64,000 nucleotides of DNA from Streptomyces adelaidensis (GCF_016598475.1 NZ_JAEMUX010000022.1:53328-117327), one strand, 5' to 3'. Shown: positions 42,293-51,203, counted from the first letter of the stretch. The notes: a model not told the origin generated them from the letters alone. Translations and numbers: made by a program.

Positions 42293-43471
42293 ATGCGACA
42301 GGTCACCCGCAAAAGCATCTTGACGGTGGCGGCCGCGTCCGGGGTGTTCGCCGCCGCCGGCGGTTACGCGCACGCCGACTCCGGCGCGCAGGGCTCCGCC
42401 ACCAATTCGCCCGGCGTGCTCTCCGGCAACACCGTGCAGGCGCCGGTGGAGGCCGAGGTCAACGTCTGCGGCAACACCGTGAGCGTGGTCGGGCTGCTCA
42501 ACCCGGCGGCGGGCAACAAGTGTGCCAACGGCGGAGGCGGCGGCAAGCACGCACGCGGTGGTTCGGGGTCCGGCGGTGGCGCCCAGGCCGGCGGTCACGC
42601 GAGTGATTCGCCGGGTGTGGCTTCCGGGAACAATGTGCAGGTTCCGGTGGATGTGCCGGTCAACGCGTGCGGCAACAGTGTCAATGTGGTCGGCGTCGGC
42701 AATATGGCCGCGGACAACGAGTGTGTCAACGGCGGAGGCGGCGGCCACCACGGCGGCGGTTCGGGTTCGTACGGTGATCCCCAGGCCGGCGGTCACGCGA
42801 GTGACTCGCCGGGTGTGGCTTCCGGGAACAATGTGCAGGTTCCGGTGGATGTGCCGGTCAACGCGTGCGGCAACAGTGTCAATGTGGTCGGCGTCGGCAA
42901 TATGGCCGCGGACAACGAGTGTGTCAACGGCGGAGGCGGCGGCCACCACGGCGGCGGTTCGGGTTCGTACGGTGATCCCCAGGCCGACGGTCACGCGAGT
43001 GACTCGCCGGGTGTGGGCTCCGGGAACAACGCGCAGGTTCCGGTGGACGTGCCGGTCAACGCGTGCGGCAACAGCGTCAGCGTCGTCGGACTCGGCAACG
43101 GGGTCACGGGCAACGACTGCGGGAACTCGGGCGGCGGAGGGGCGCACGAGAACCCGGGTGGCGGCCCGCAGAACCCGCCGGCCGACTCCGAGGAGACGTC
43201 GCCGCAGCAGCCCGGGAAGCCGGGTCAGCCGGGCAAGCCGGGTCAGCCGGGCAAGCCGGGTCAGCCCGGTGAACCGGGCAACCCCGGTGGCGAGGTCCCC
43301 GGCGGTGACACCAACAACCAGAAGACGCAGGCCCTCACCCCGCCCGGCGGCGCCGCACAGCTCGCCCACACCGGCGGCGACCTGCCGCTGGGGCTCGCCC
43401 TTCCGATGGGCGCGGGCGCACTGCTCGGGGGCGCCCTGATCTACCGCAAGGCACGCGCCGCCGCTCTGTAA
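42293..43471 (+). CDS. Long, cell-wall-anchored chaplin with four chaplin domains
   Basis: 392 residues. A signal peptide ends near AHADS. Four chaplin domains follow, each with a cysteine pair (VCGNT...NKCAN, then three ACGNS...C-type), whereas long chaplins usually have two. They are joined by Gly/His-rich linkers (GGGGGHHGGGSGSYGDP). A collagen-like GKPGQP repeat and then LAHTGG, a hydrophobic helix and RKARA form a sortase LAXTG anchor. Domains 2 and 3 are near-identical at DNA level, a recent tandem duplication. It should be fixed to the cell surface and anchor short chaplin fibrils. ATG at 42293. Confidence 0.95.
   Translation: MRQVTRKSILTVAAASGVFAAAGGYAHADSGAQGSATNSPGVLSGNTVQAPVEAEVNVCGNTVSVVGLLNPAAGNKCANGGGGGKHARGGSGSGGGAQAGGHASDSPGVASGNNVQVPVDVPVNACGNSVNVVGVGNMAADNECVNGGGGGHHGGGSGSYGDPQAGGHASDSPGVASGNNVQVPVDVPVNACGNSVNVVGVGNMAADNECVNGGGGGHHGGGSGSYGDPQADGHASDSPGVGSGNNAQVPVDVPVNACGNSVSVVGLGNGVTGNDCGNSGGGGAHENPGGGPQNPPADSEETSPQQPGKPGQPGKPGQPGKPGQPGEPGNPGGEVPGGDTNNQKTQALTPPGGAAQLAHTGGDLPLGLALPMGAGALLGGALIYRKARAAAL
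42583..43176 (+). repeat. Three 198-bp tandem repeats inside the long chaplin gene
   Basis: Units start at 42583, 42781 and 42979 with a period of 198 bp (66 residues). The first two differ, by my reading, at one base (GATT/GACT). The third is diverged. The reading frame is kept throughout. Confidence 0.9.
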
Positions 43472-43501
43472 CCGGGCCGGCGGACCTGAACGGACGGACA
43501 G

Positions 43502-43541
43502 AAACGGAGCGGGCCCCGCACCAGCGGGGCCCGCTCCGTTT
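43502..43541. terminator. Bidirectional terminator after the long chaplin
   Basis: Perfect 18-bp arms (AAACGGAGCGGGCCCCGC and complement) with an ACCA loop, followed by TTGTTCT, between convergent genes. Confidence 0.85.
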
Positions 43542-43553
43542 TGTTCTGCCCAC

Positions 43554-43742
43554 TCACCACGTGGCGCGCACCTGTCGGATGATCCGTCGGCGCAACCGCA
43601 CCCTGCGGCTGCCGTCGCGCAGCAGGCTCAGTCGGTCCAACTCCCAGTGTCCGTACTCGGCATGGTCCGTCAGCTGGCGTGTGGCGTCCTTGCGGGAGAC
43701 CCCGCGCGGTACGTACACGTCGACAAATTCGTATTCCGGCAT
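43554..43742 (-). CDS. DUF5703-type small basic protein
   Basis: 62 residues, MPEYEFVDVYVPRGVSRKDA at the start and a very basic C-terminus (RRVRLRRRIIRQVRATW). It matches the small Streptomyces DUF5703 family as I remember it. Function is unknown. There is no signal peptide. It is divergent from the acidic 231-residue protein with 48 bp between starts, so the two share a promoter region. Confidence 0.8.
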   Translation of the reverse strand: MPEYEFVDVYVPRGVSRKDATRQLTDHAEYGHWELDRLSLLRDGSRRVRLRRRIIRQVRATW

Positions 43743-43790
43743 CGGTATCTATTGTGCGGGCTGGGGCCCGGTACGGATAGCGTCTGCACT

Positions 43791-44486
43791 ATGTCTGATG
43801 CTGCGCAGCCCACCGCTGCCGAGGTACGCGCCGCCGCCGAGGCGGTCAAGACCGCGCTCGACCGCCACCTGGCCGCGGTCGAACGCCGGTCGGGGGAGGA
43901 CGACCCGGCCGTCTACGAAGCGTTCAACGAGCTGGCCGCGGCCGCCGAGGAGTACGACGAACTGCTCTACGACCGCTACGACGAGGTCACTCCCTTCGAG
44001 ATCCCCGGCACCGAGGAGGTGCTGCCGTACACCGGCCCCGAGGAGCCCAGCGCGCTCAGCGTGCTGATCCGCCGGGACTACACGGTGGCCGAGCCGCAGC
44101 GGCTGCTGGCACAGGCCCAGCGGGTGGAGGCCGCGGAGTCGCCTGCGGCGGCGGAGCAGGTGGCGGGCACGGTGCATGGGGCGTTGGGGGTGCTGTTCGG
44201 GGAGTTCGAGGCGGACGAGATCGCTTCCCGGCACAAGGAGTTCGGGTTGGAGGAAGGGGACTCCACGCTCTGGGTGACCGCCGCGGAGGATTCGGCGGAG
44301 CCGGGGGAGTGGCTGGAGGCGCCCTTCGAGCAGGTGGATCCGCAGCGGGTCGTCTGTCGGTTCGATGTCAGTGCCGTCTTCGACGACGAGCCGGATGACG
44401 ACGATCTCGATGACGAGGTCGGCCTCGGTCTCGACCCCGAGCTTGATGAGGACGAGGAACTGGAGCCGCTCGACGCGGACCGCTAG
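43791..44486 (+). CDS. Acidic conserved protein, 231 residues
   Basis: The N-terminal region is helical (AAEAVKTALDRHLAAVERRS and AFNELAAAAEEYDELLYDRY), the middle compact, and the C-terminus very acidic and probably disordered (DDEPDDDDLDDEVG, DEDEELEPL). There is no signal, membrane segment or enzyme motif. Function is unknown; an acidic tail of this kind suggests binding to a basic partner. A TAGCGT -10-like box 6-12 nt before ATG at 43791 and no Shine-Dalgarno indicate a leaderless mRNA. The longer in-frame extension to 43647 overlaps the divergent gene and is rejected. Confidence 0.8.
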   Translation: MSDAAQPTAAEVRAAAEAVKTALDRHLAAVERRSGEDDPAVYEAFNELAAAAEEYDELLYDRYDEVTPFEIPGTEEVLPYTGPEEPSALSVLIRRDYTVAEPQRLLAQAQRVEAAESPAAAEQVAGTVHGALGVLFGEFEADEIASRHKEFGLEEGDSTLWVTAAEDSAEPGEWLEAPFEQVDPQRVVCRFDVSAVFDDEPDDDDLDDEVGLGLDPELDEDEELEPLDADR

Positions 44487-44605
44487 CGCGGGGCTTGGGC
44501 GGACCGGGGCGCCTGATAGCTCGGGTGGGTCTGTTTGCTCGGCGGCTGCGGGCTGGGTGTGGTTGCTCGCGCCCGCGCGGCGGAGCCGCAAAATTGACAC
44601 AGCCC

Positions 44606-44625
44606 CGCGCCCCTTTCGGGGCGCG
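44606..44625 (-). terminator. Terminator of the RecD2-like gene
   Basis: 8-bp perfect GC arms (CGCGCCCC/GGGGCGCG) with a TTTC loop, 11 bp past the stop. Confidence 0.5.
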
Positions 44626-44636
44626 CGGGCCGGCTG

Positions 44637-46853
44637 TCAGCTTTCCGTGGGGACCTGGGTCTTCAGGAGGGTGGGTAGGCGGGTGGTGCGGGGCTTGGCG
44701 GGGGTTTCGGCTACCGCGTGGGGGAGGGCCTGGTCCACGCCGTGGACGACGGAGAGGTGTTGTTCGGCGCGGCCGAAGGCTGTGTAGACCCAGGGGCGGG
44801 TGAGGGACTGGGCGGCGTCACCCGGCAGTACCACGACGGCGGCCGGCCAGCGGTGACCCACTGCCTGGTGCGCGGTCAGTGCCCAGCCGTGTCGCACGCT
44901 CTGCTCGACCCGCTCCTTCGGTACGACGACGGCCGTGCCCGCGCACTCCAGGTGCAGCCCCTCGGCGTCGGCCTTGACCACGCGACCGGGGGTCGTACGG
45001 CCCGGTGCGGGGGAGTGGACGACACGGTCGCCCGGGTCGAAGCCGCCGAAGCGGCCGGGGCCGGGATTCAGCCGTTCCTTCAGCGCGATGTTGAGCGCAC
45101 GTGTACCGGCGGCGCCGCCATGGCCGGGGGTGATCACCTGCACCTGGTCGGCGGGGATGCCGAAGGCCCTCGGCACGGAGTCCACGACGAGCTGCGCGGT
45201 CCGGTGCACCGCCTCACCCGCGTCCCGCACCGGCACGATGACGACCTCCTTGCCGGGCGCGTCGACCTGGTTCAGCTCCCCGATCCCGATCCCCGAGACC
45301 AGCTCGCCGAGGGGCCCCGGGTCGGGTGTCCGTGAGGCGACCTGGGGGCAGGTGCGGGCGGCGAGGAGATCCGCGAAGACCCGCCCCGGCCCGGCGGACC
45401 ACAGCACCCCGGGATCGCCGCTGAGCACCAGCCGGGCACCGTCGGGCAGCGACTCCACGAGCACGGCGGCGGTCTCGACGTCCAGCTGGGGCGCGTCCAG
45501 GACCACGAGGAGGTCGAGGTCCAGCGCGCCCTCCCCGTCCCGGCCGGGTCCCTCGGCGCCGGACAGCAGGCCGGCCAGGGTCGTCACGGCGGCGTCGCCG
45601 CCCTCCACGCCGGCCAGTCGGGTGGCGAACCGCCGCCCGCCGTCCGCGCTGTGCGTCGCCGCGTACGCCCGCAGACCGAGCGATCGCGCGGCCGTGATCA
45701 GGGCCGCCGGTTCGGCGCGGGCCGCCTCGCCGCCGGTGTGCAGCACGAGCCCGTGTCCGGCGACGGCGCGGATCAGCTCGGCGGCGGGCCGGGGCGCCGA
45801 CGCGACCGCCGGGACCCAGCCCGTGGGGTCCTCCTTGGGCAGCGAGTTCACGACCCGGGCGAGTCCGTCCGCGAGGCTCTCCTCGGCCAGGGCGTAACGC
45901 TCCAGGCCGATCAGGACGCGGACCGGGCGTACCTCTTCCGCTTCCTCGTCCTCGGCGTCCGCGGCGGGCGGGGCGTCGTCCAGCGCATCCTGGAAGACCA
46001 GGGCCTCGCCCTCGGCGACGGTGCTCTGGACGGCCGAGTCCGGGTCGGGCACGGACCGTTGGGCGAGCGCGGCGGCCAGGGCCGGGGCCTCCAGCGCCGT
46101 GTGCCCGGCGACGGCCGCCTGCTCCAGGAGCCATACGGTGACCGCCCGGCCCCGCCGCTCGTCGTCCGGGCCGCACTCGGCGCCGAGCAGTGCTCGGGCG
46201 AACCCGTCGGCCTGCTCCGGGCGCACGCCGGGGACGCGCAGCAACTGCCAGGGATCCTCACGCAGCCGACCGCCCGCGGCGTCGCCGAGCGCCTCGGCGA
46301 CCTGCGGCACCAGCGCCTCGGGCGCGCCGCCCTCGGCCAGCACCGCGCGCACGGCCTCGACGGTCTCACCGGAGGGCACCGCCGCACCGGCCGCCGGCGC
46401 CACCGGCTGCGGCCGCCGCACCGGCTCCGGCGCGGCCCGCCGCGGCGCGGGCTCCGGCCCGCCGAACACGGTCGCCGTGGGCTTCTGCCCACCCTCCACG
46501 GCCCGCACGGCGGCCAGCAGGTCGGCGGCCGTCCCGCTGAGCCTGCCCCCGCTCGCGATCGGCCCCTTCTTCTCGGCCTTCCGCTGCTCGATCCGCTCCC
46601 GCTCCAACCGCTGCGCCGTCAACTCGGCCTGAGCCTCGGAGATTTCGGGCGCGGCTTCGGTGGCGTCGGTGCCGGCACCGACTTCCGTGTCGTCGGCTTC
46701 GGAGGACGCGTCCCCGTCGTCGGCCGTGCTCGCCTCGTCGGACGTGGGCCGGTCGTCGGGTGTGCCCTCGGCCTTGGCAGTCTCGTCGGTGGGGGCCCCC
46801 TCGCCCCGTCCCCCCGGCTCGTCCGACTCCGTGGTCGCGGGCTCCGTGCTCAC
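44637..46853 (-). CDS. RecD2-like helix-hairpin-helix protein with degenerate ATPase site
   Basis: 738 residues. A disordered acidic N-terminus (1-75) precedes a helix-hairpin-helix-like region (DPWQLLRVPGVRPEQADGFA), then a two-lobe SF1-like region. The Walker A position is GLVLHTGGEAARAEP instead of GGPGTGKT, Walker B is LLVVLDAPQLD instead of a D-E box, and LVLSGDPGVLWSAGPGRVFADL still resembles RecD2 motif III. Near the C-terminus ALTAHQAVGHRWPAAVVVLP mirrors motif V/VI of RecD2. It is probably an ATPase-dead DNA-binding relative. It overlaps the aldo/keto reductase stop by 4 bp and lies downstream of it in one transcript. Confidence 0.75.
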   Translation of the reverse strand: MSTEPATTESDEPGGRGEGAPTDETAKAEGTPDDRPTSDEASTADDGDASSEADDTEVGAGTDATEAAPEISEAQAELTAQRLERERIEQRKAEKKGPIASGGRLSGTAADLLAAVRAVEGGQKPTATVFGGPEPAPRRAAPEPVRRPQPVAPAAGAAVPSGETVEAVRAVLAEGGAPEALVPQVAEALGDAAGGRLREDPWQLLRVPGVRPEQADGFARALLGAECGPDDERRGRAVTVWLLEQAAVAGHTALEAPALAAALAQRSVPDPDSAVQSTVAEGEALVFQDALDDAPPAADAEDEEAEEVRPVRVLIGLERYALAEESLADGLARVVNSLPKEDPTGWVPAVASAPRPAAELIRAVAGHGLVLHTGGEAARAEPAALITAARSLGLRAYAATHSADGGRRFATRLAGVEGGDAAVTTLAGLLSGAEGPGRDGEGALDLDLLVVLDAPQLDVETAAVLVESLPDGARLVLSGDPGVLWSAGPGRVFADLLAARTCPQVASRTPDPGPLGELVSGIGIGELNQVDAPGKEVVIVPVRDAGEAVHRTAQLVVDSVPRAFGIPADQVQVITPGHGGAAGTRALNIALKERLNPGPGRFGGFDPGDRVVHSPAPGRTTPGRVVKADAEGLHLECAGTAVVVPKERVEQSVRHGWALTAHQAVGHRWPAAVVVLPGDAAQSLTRPWVYTAFGRAEQHLSVVHGVDQALPHAVAETPAKPRTTRLPTLLKTQVPTES

Positions 46854-47833
46854 AGCGTGCTCCAGTCGTGATCGGGATAGCGGTGTATGGGCGCCGACAC
46901 GTCGTCGAGGGCCCGGCAGATCTCGTCAGGAAGACTAAGGCTCTCCACTGACAATGCGCCCGTGAGCTGCAGGGCGTTGCGCGCGCCGATGATGGGCGCG
47001 GCGACGCCGGGCCGGTCGCGGACCCAGGCGAGGGCCACCTGGAGCGGGGTCACGGCGAGGCCGTCCGCGGCGGTCTGTACCGCGTCCACGATGCCGCACG
47101 CCGTCTCGTCGAGATACGGCGCGACGAACGGGGCCATGTGCTCCGAGCCGCCCCGCGAGTCCGGCGGAGTGATGTGCCGGTACTTGGCGGTCAGCACCCC
47201 GCGGCCCAGCGGCGAGGAGGGGAGCAGACCGACGCCCAGGTCCAGCGCGGCGGGCAGCACCTCGCGCTCGACGCCGCGTTGCAACAGGGAGTACTCCATC
47301 TGCGTACTGGCCAGCCGGGTGCGTATTCCGGGGGCCGCGAGCTGCCAGGTGGCCGCCTTCGCGAGCTGCCAGCCGCAGAAGTTGGAGACTCCGGCGTACC
47401 GGGCGCGGCCGCTGCTGACGGCCAGGTCGAGGGCCTGGAGCGTTTCGTCGAGCGGGGTCTCGGGGTCGAAGGCGTGGATGTGCCAGAGGTCGACGTAGTC
47501 CGTGCCGAGGCGGGCGAGGGAGGCGTCCAGGGCGTTGAGCAGATGGCCACGGGAGCCGTCGAAGCGGCGGTCGGGGTCCGGGACGCTGCCGGCCTTCGTG
47601 GAGATGACCAGATCACGGCGGGGCACGAGCCCGTCCATCAGCTGCCCGAGCAGATATTCGGCCTCGCCGTCCCCGTACACGTCGGCCGTGTCGATGAGGG
47701 TGCCGCCCGCCCCCCAGAACACCTTCAACATGTCCGCGGCGTCATGCTCGTCCGAGTCGCGGCCCCACGTCAGGGTGCCGAGCCCGATCCGGGACACACG
47801 CAGGCCGGTACGGCCGAGATGCCTCTGCTCCAT
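46850..47833 (-). CDS. Aldo/keto reductase
   Basis: 327 residues. The catalytic tetrad is visible: Asp and Tyr in DTADVYGDGEAE, Lys in STKAGS and His in DLWHIHAFDP. IPLGVG-type turns and the C-terminal PIIGARNALQL form the NADPH site. Family members reduce aldehydes and ketones with NADPH; this branch resembles YghZ/tas-type reductases. ATG at 47833 (MEQRHLGRTG) matches relatives better than 47845. Stop and next start overlap by 4 bp with the RecD2-like gene downstream. The promoter lies by a long inverted repeat. Confidence 0.92.
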   Translation of the reverse strand: MEQRHLGRTGLRVSRIGLGTLTWGRDSDEHDAADMLKVFWGAGGTLIDTADVYGDGEAEYLLGQLMDGLVPRRDLVISTKAGSVPDPDRRFDGSRGHLLNALDASLARLGTDYVDLWHIHAFDPETPLDETLQALDLAVSSGRARYAGVSNFCGWQLAKAATWQLAAPGIRTRLASTQMEYSLLQRGVEREVLPAALDLGVGLLPSSPLGRGVLTAKYRHITPPDSRGGSEHMAPFVAPYLDETACGIVDAVQTAADGLAVTPLQVALAWVRDRPGVAAPIIGARNALQLTGALSVESLSLPDEICRALDDVSAPIHRYPDHDWSTL

Positions 47834-47917
47834 GAACGCCGACATTACTGGCCGGAGTTCACGACGTGGTGGCCTGTGGACAACGGAAGCGCTCCGCTCG
47901 CAACGCCGGGGGAGCTC

Positions 47918-48009
47918 GGGAGGCTGAGGTTGTCGGCCGGGCGCGGCTGAGTGGGAACTGCGCGATCAACCACGGCCGACCCGCGCCCGGCCGACAACCT
48001 CAGCCTCCC
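47918..48009. repeat. 29-bp perfect inverted repeat around a dispersed-element core
   Basis: Arms 47918-47946 and 47981-48009 are perfect complements (start GGGAGGCTGAGGTTGTCGGC). The 34-nt loop holds GTGGGAACTGCGCGATCAAC, the dispersed intergenic core. Weaker pairing extends outward on both sides (GCTCCGCT near 47891, AGCGGAGC near 48029). It lies between divergent genes. Confidence 0.85.
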
Positions 48010-48089
48010 CCGCTCTCCCGCTCCCCCAGCGGAGCGTAAGGGTAGGGTCGGCGCCACAAGCGACGTTACTGATGGGTAAGGGGAAGGCC

Positions 48090-49145
48090 ATGCAGCTCGG
48101 GATCAACCTCGGCTACTGGGGTGCCGGAATGGACGCGGACAACCTGGCCGTGGCCCAGGAGGCCGACCGGCTGGGATACGCCGTGTGCTGGGCCGCCGAG
48201 GCCTACGGCTCGGACGCGGCGACAGTGCTCACCTGGGTCGCGGCCAAGACCGAGCGCATCGACGTGGGCTCGGCCATCTTCCAGATCCCGGCCCGCCAGC
48301 CCGCGATGACCGCGATGACCGCCGCGACGCTCGACTCGCTCTCCGGCGGGCGTTTCCGGCTCGGCCTAGGTGTCTCCGGACCGCAGGTCTCGGAGGGCTG
48401 GTACGGGGTCAAGTTCGACAAGCCGCTGGCCCGCACCCGCGAGTACGTCGAGATCGTCCGCAAGGCGATGACCCGGGAGCGGCTGTCGCACGAGGGTGAG
48501 CACTGGACGCTGCCCTTGCCCGGCGGCCCCGGCAAGCCGCTGAAGCTGACCGTGCACCCGACCCGCGAGCACATCCCGCTGTACATCGCCGCGATCGGCC
48601 CGAAGAACCTGGAGCAGACCGGTGAGATCGCCGACGGCGCGCTTCTGATCTTCCCGTCGGCCGCGCATCTGGAGGACACGGCCGTCAAGCACCTGCGTGC
48701 GGGCCGCGAGAAGGCCGGCAAGACCCTCGACGGCTTCGACATCTGTCCGACGCTCCCGATCGCCCTGGGCGACGACAAGGACGTGGCGACGCTCGCCGAC
48801 ACCTTCCGTCCGTACACCGCGCTGTACGTCGGCGGTATGGGCAGCCGCAAGCAGAACTTCTACAACCAGCTCGCCCAGCGCATGGGCTACGAGAAGGAGG
48901 CCGCCGAGATCCAGGACAAGTACCTGGCCGGCGACAAGGCCGGTGCCGCGGCCGCCATCCCGCACGAGCTGATCGACCAGACGACGCTGCTCGGTTCCGT
49001 GGACCGTATCGCCGACCGGATGAAGGCCTACGCCGAGGCCGGCGTCAACACGCTCACCCTCGCCCCGGCGGGCTTCACGCTGGACGAGCGGATCGCTTCG
49101 CTGCGGGCCGGCTCGGAGGTCATGGAGCGGGCGGGGCTCGCCTAA
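48090..49145 (+). CDS. LLM-class F420-dependent oxidoreductase
   Basis: 351 residues in a luciferase-like TIM barrel. FRLGLGVSGPQVSEGWYG, ATLDSLSGGR and YIAAIGPKNLEQTGEIADGALL are typical of F420-dependent members of this family (MER/Adf-like). It probably transfers hydride from reduced F420, or FMN, to an unknown metabolite. ATG at 48090 (MQLGINLGYWG) follows AAGGGGAAGG; the in-frame ATG at 48072 is upstream of that site. It is monocistronic. Confidence 0.9.
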   Translation: MQLGINLGYWGAGMDADNLAVAQEADRLGYAVCWAAEAYGSDAATVLTWVAAKTERIDVGSAIFQIPARQPAMTAMTAATLDSLSGGRFRLGLGVSGPQVSEGWYGVKFDKPLARTREYVEIVRKAMTRERLSHEGEHWTLPLPGGPGKPLKLTVHPTREHIPLYIAAIGPKNLEQTGEIADGALLIFPSAAHLEDTAVKHLRAGREKAGKTLDGFDICPTLPIALGDDKDVATLADTFRPYTALYVGGMGSRKQNFYNQLAQRMGYEKEAAEIQDKYLAGDKAGAAAAIPHELIDQTTLLGSVDRIADRMKAYAEAGVNTLTLAPAGFTLDERIASLRAGSEVMERAGLA

Positions 49146-49192
49146 CCCGAACGGCGGAACCGGAAAGGAACCGGAAGGAACCGCAAAGCACT

Positions 49193-49235
49193 ACGGCCGT
49201 GGTGGGGGCTCGGGGGTCTTCCCCGCCACGGCCGT
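49193..49235 (+). terminator. Terminator after the F420-type oxidoreductase
   Basis: 10-bp arms (ACGGCCGTGG/CCACGGCCGT) with a 23-nt loop that can partly pair (GGGG/CCCC). The rest of the 244-bp spacer carries the next promoter. Confidence 0.5.
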
Positions 49236-49389
49236 CACGGGGGACAACGCGGCACGGCCCACTCGGTTACGCGCCCACGCCGCCCCCGGCGTCCTTCGTT
49301 CGGCGGATTTGTCCGACACAGCTGTTGCCTGGCTCCTGGTACCCCATTTGACTCGTTTTCTGCGGGAACCCTGCAGAGAGGTGCCTCAG

Positions 49390-50178
49390 ATGCTTTCGGC
49401 CAAGAGTCTGTTCCAGGAAATCGTCGACAACGACGAGTCGTTCCGACTGTTCTGCTCCATCGCCGCCGGCGGGGAGTCGCAGGGCGGCTGGGAGAACGCG
49501 CGCATCGCCGCGCTCGTCCCGCGGAGCGAGCGCGCACTCGCGCCCAAGATCACCCGGCACGGCGCCGACGAGGACAAACACGGGCGGATCTTCAACGCCC
49601 TCATGAAGAAGCGCGGCCTCGACCCTGTGGAGGTCCCGCCCGAGACCGACTACACCATGCTCCTGGAGCGCGGCGGCATCGGCCTCTCGCACGAGAAGCT
49701 GAAGGCCGACGAGCCGCTCACGGTGCGGGACATCATCGTGTACCTGTCGCACAGCCGGGTCACCGAACAGCGGGCCGCCGACCAGATGCTGATGCTCCGC
49801 GAGCACTTCGAGGGCCACCCCGACATGGGCAAGGCCGTCCGGATGATCTCCGACGACGAGGACAACCATCTCGCCTACACCCACGAGGAACTGCTGCGCT
49901 TCGCCGCCGCCGGACACGGCCGCCTCATTCAGCGGACGCTGCGCGAGTGCGCCCTCGCGGAGATCGCCGTCCACCGCGATGTCAGCCTCGCCGTCATGGA
50001 CCACATGGGACGCATCCTGGGCTGGCCGAAGGCCAGGGCGATGGTCCTCGCCGCGGGCATCCGCGCCGTGTACGCGTACGAGCGGGCCTTCGGCTGGCGA
50101 CGCATGGTCTCACTGACGATGCCGGAGCGCCGTGACGCGCTGGGCGGACCGGCGACGGCGGCACCCGAGTTCGCCTGA
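49390..50178 (+). CDS. Ferritin-like domain protein
   Basis: 262 residues, almost all helical. Carboxylate and histidine residues fall in ferritin-like positions: HGADEDKHGRIFNALM, VTEQRAADQMLML, ISDDEDNHLAYTHEEL and ALAEIAVHRDVSL, consistent with a di-iron or related metal site. No conserved ferroxidase signature can be confirmed by eye, so the activity is open. ATG at 49390 (MLSAKSLFQEI) is chosen, with GAGAGG upstream; the longer frame to 49309 has no support. It is convergent with CorA (29 bp between stops). Confidence 0.85.
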   Translation: MLSAKSLFQEIVDNDESFRLFCSIAAGGESQGGWENARIAALVPRSERALAPKITRHGADEDKHGRIFNALMKKRGLDPVEVPPETDYTMLLERGGIGLSHEKLKADEPLTVRDIIVYLSHSRVTEQRAADQMLMLREHFEGHPDMGKAVRMISDDEDNHLAYTHEELLRFAAAGHGRLIQRTLRECALAEIAVHRDVSLAVMDHMGRILGWPKARAMVLAAGIRAVYAYERAFGWRRMVSLTMPERRDALGGPATAAPEFA

Positions 50179-50207
50179 GGCACGGGTCCACCCGACGGCC
50201 ACGCCGG

Positions 50208-51203
50208 TCACAGCCAGCCCCGGCGCTTGAAGAGCCGGTACACCAGCATCTCCGTCACGGCCATCAGCGCCATCAGCGCGGGGTACGACCACACCCAGTC
50301 GAGTTCGGGCATGTGCTCGAAGTTCATGCCGTAGACGCCGGCGGCCATGGTGGGGATCGCTGCCATGGCCGCCCAGGCGGAGATCTTCCGCATGTCGTCG
50401 TTCTGTCGGACGCTCATCTGCGCCAGGTGCGCGGAGAGGATGTCGGAGACCAGCCGGTCCAGGCCCTCGACGGACTCGTTGACGCGGGTGAGGTGGTCGT
50501 TGACGTCACGGAAGAAGGGCTGGGCCTTCTCGTCGACGAAGGGCACCGCGGTGTTGTGGCCGGCCGTGCCCGAGAGCCGGACGAGCGGTGCGGCGAGGGG
50601 TCCGGTGGCCCGGCGGAACTCGAGGACCTGGCGTTTGAAGGTGTAGATCCGGGAGGCGGTGTTCCGTGAGCCGCCGACGTCGGGGGAGAAGACCTCCGCC
50701 TCCAGTTCCTCCAGGTCGGTCTGGAGTTCGGTCGCCACGTCCAGATAGTGGTCGACGGTGGCGTCGGTGATCGCGTACAGCACGGATGTGGGCCCCTTGC
50801 CGAGGAGTTCCGGCTCCTGCTCCAGGCGCCGGCGTACGACGCTCAGGGGTGCGCCCCGGCCGTGGCGGACGGTCACGACGAAGGCGTGGCCGAGGAAGAC
50901 CATGACCTCGCTGGAGGTCACGGTGTCGCTGGCCGGTTCGTACACGACCGGCTTGAGGACCATGAACAGCGAGTCGTCGTACACCTCCAGCTTGGGCCGC
51001 TGGTGGGCCTTGAGGGCGTCCTCGACGGCCAGCGGATGCAGCGCGAACTCCTCGGTGACGAGGGCGAACTCCTTTTCCGTCGGCTCGTGCAGGCCGATCC
51101 ACACGAAGCCGCCGGAGGCGCGGGCGGCGGCCAGGGCGTCGGAGAGGTCGTCGGGCCCCTCGGTGCGGTGGCCGTCGTGGTAGACGGCGCAGTCGACGAT
51201 CAC
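50208..51203 (-). CDS. corA: CorA-family magnesium/cobalt transporter
   Basis: 331 residues. A cytoplasmic funnel domain (IVDCAVYHDGHRTEGPDDL onward) is followed by two C-terminal membrane helices and the selectivity motif YGMNFEHMPEL; the protein ends RLFKRRGWL. This is the standard CorA pentameric Mg2+/Co2+ channel. GTG at 51203 has AAAGGA upstream; the frame continuing to 51497 is not conserved. It is divergent from the phosphatase-DUF3090-MshC cluster. Confidence 0.94.
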   Translation of the reverse strand: MIVDCAVYHDGHRTEGPDDLSDALAAARASGGFVWIGLHEPTEKEFALVTEEFALHPLAVEDALKAHQRPKLEVYDDSLFMVLKPVVYEPASDTVTSSEVMVFLGHAFVVTVRHGRGAPLSVVRRRLEQEPELLGKGPTSVLYAITDATVDHYLDVATELQTDLEELEAEVFSPDVGGSRNTASRIYTFKRQVLEFRRATGPLAAPLVRLSGTAGHNTAVPFVDEKAQPFFRDVNDHLTRVNESVEGLDRLVSDILSAHLAQMSVRQNDDMRKISAWAAMAAIPTMAAGVYGMNFEHMPELDWVWSYPALMALMAVTEMLVYRLFKRRGWL

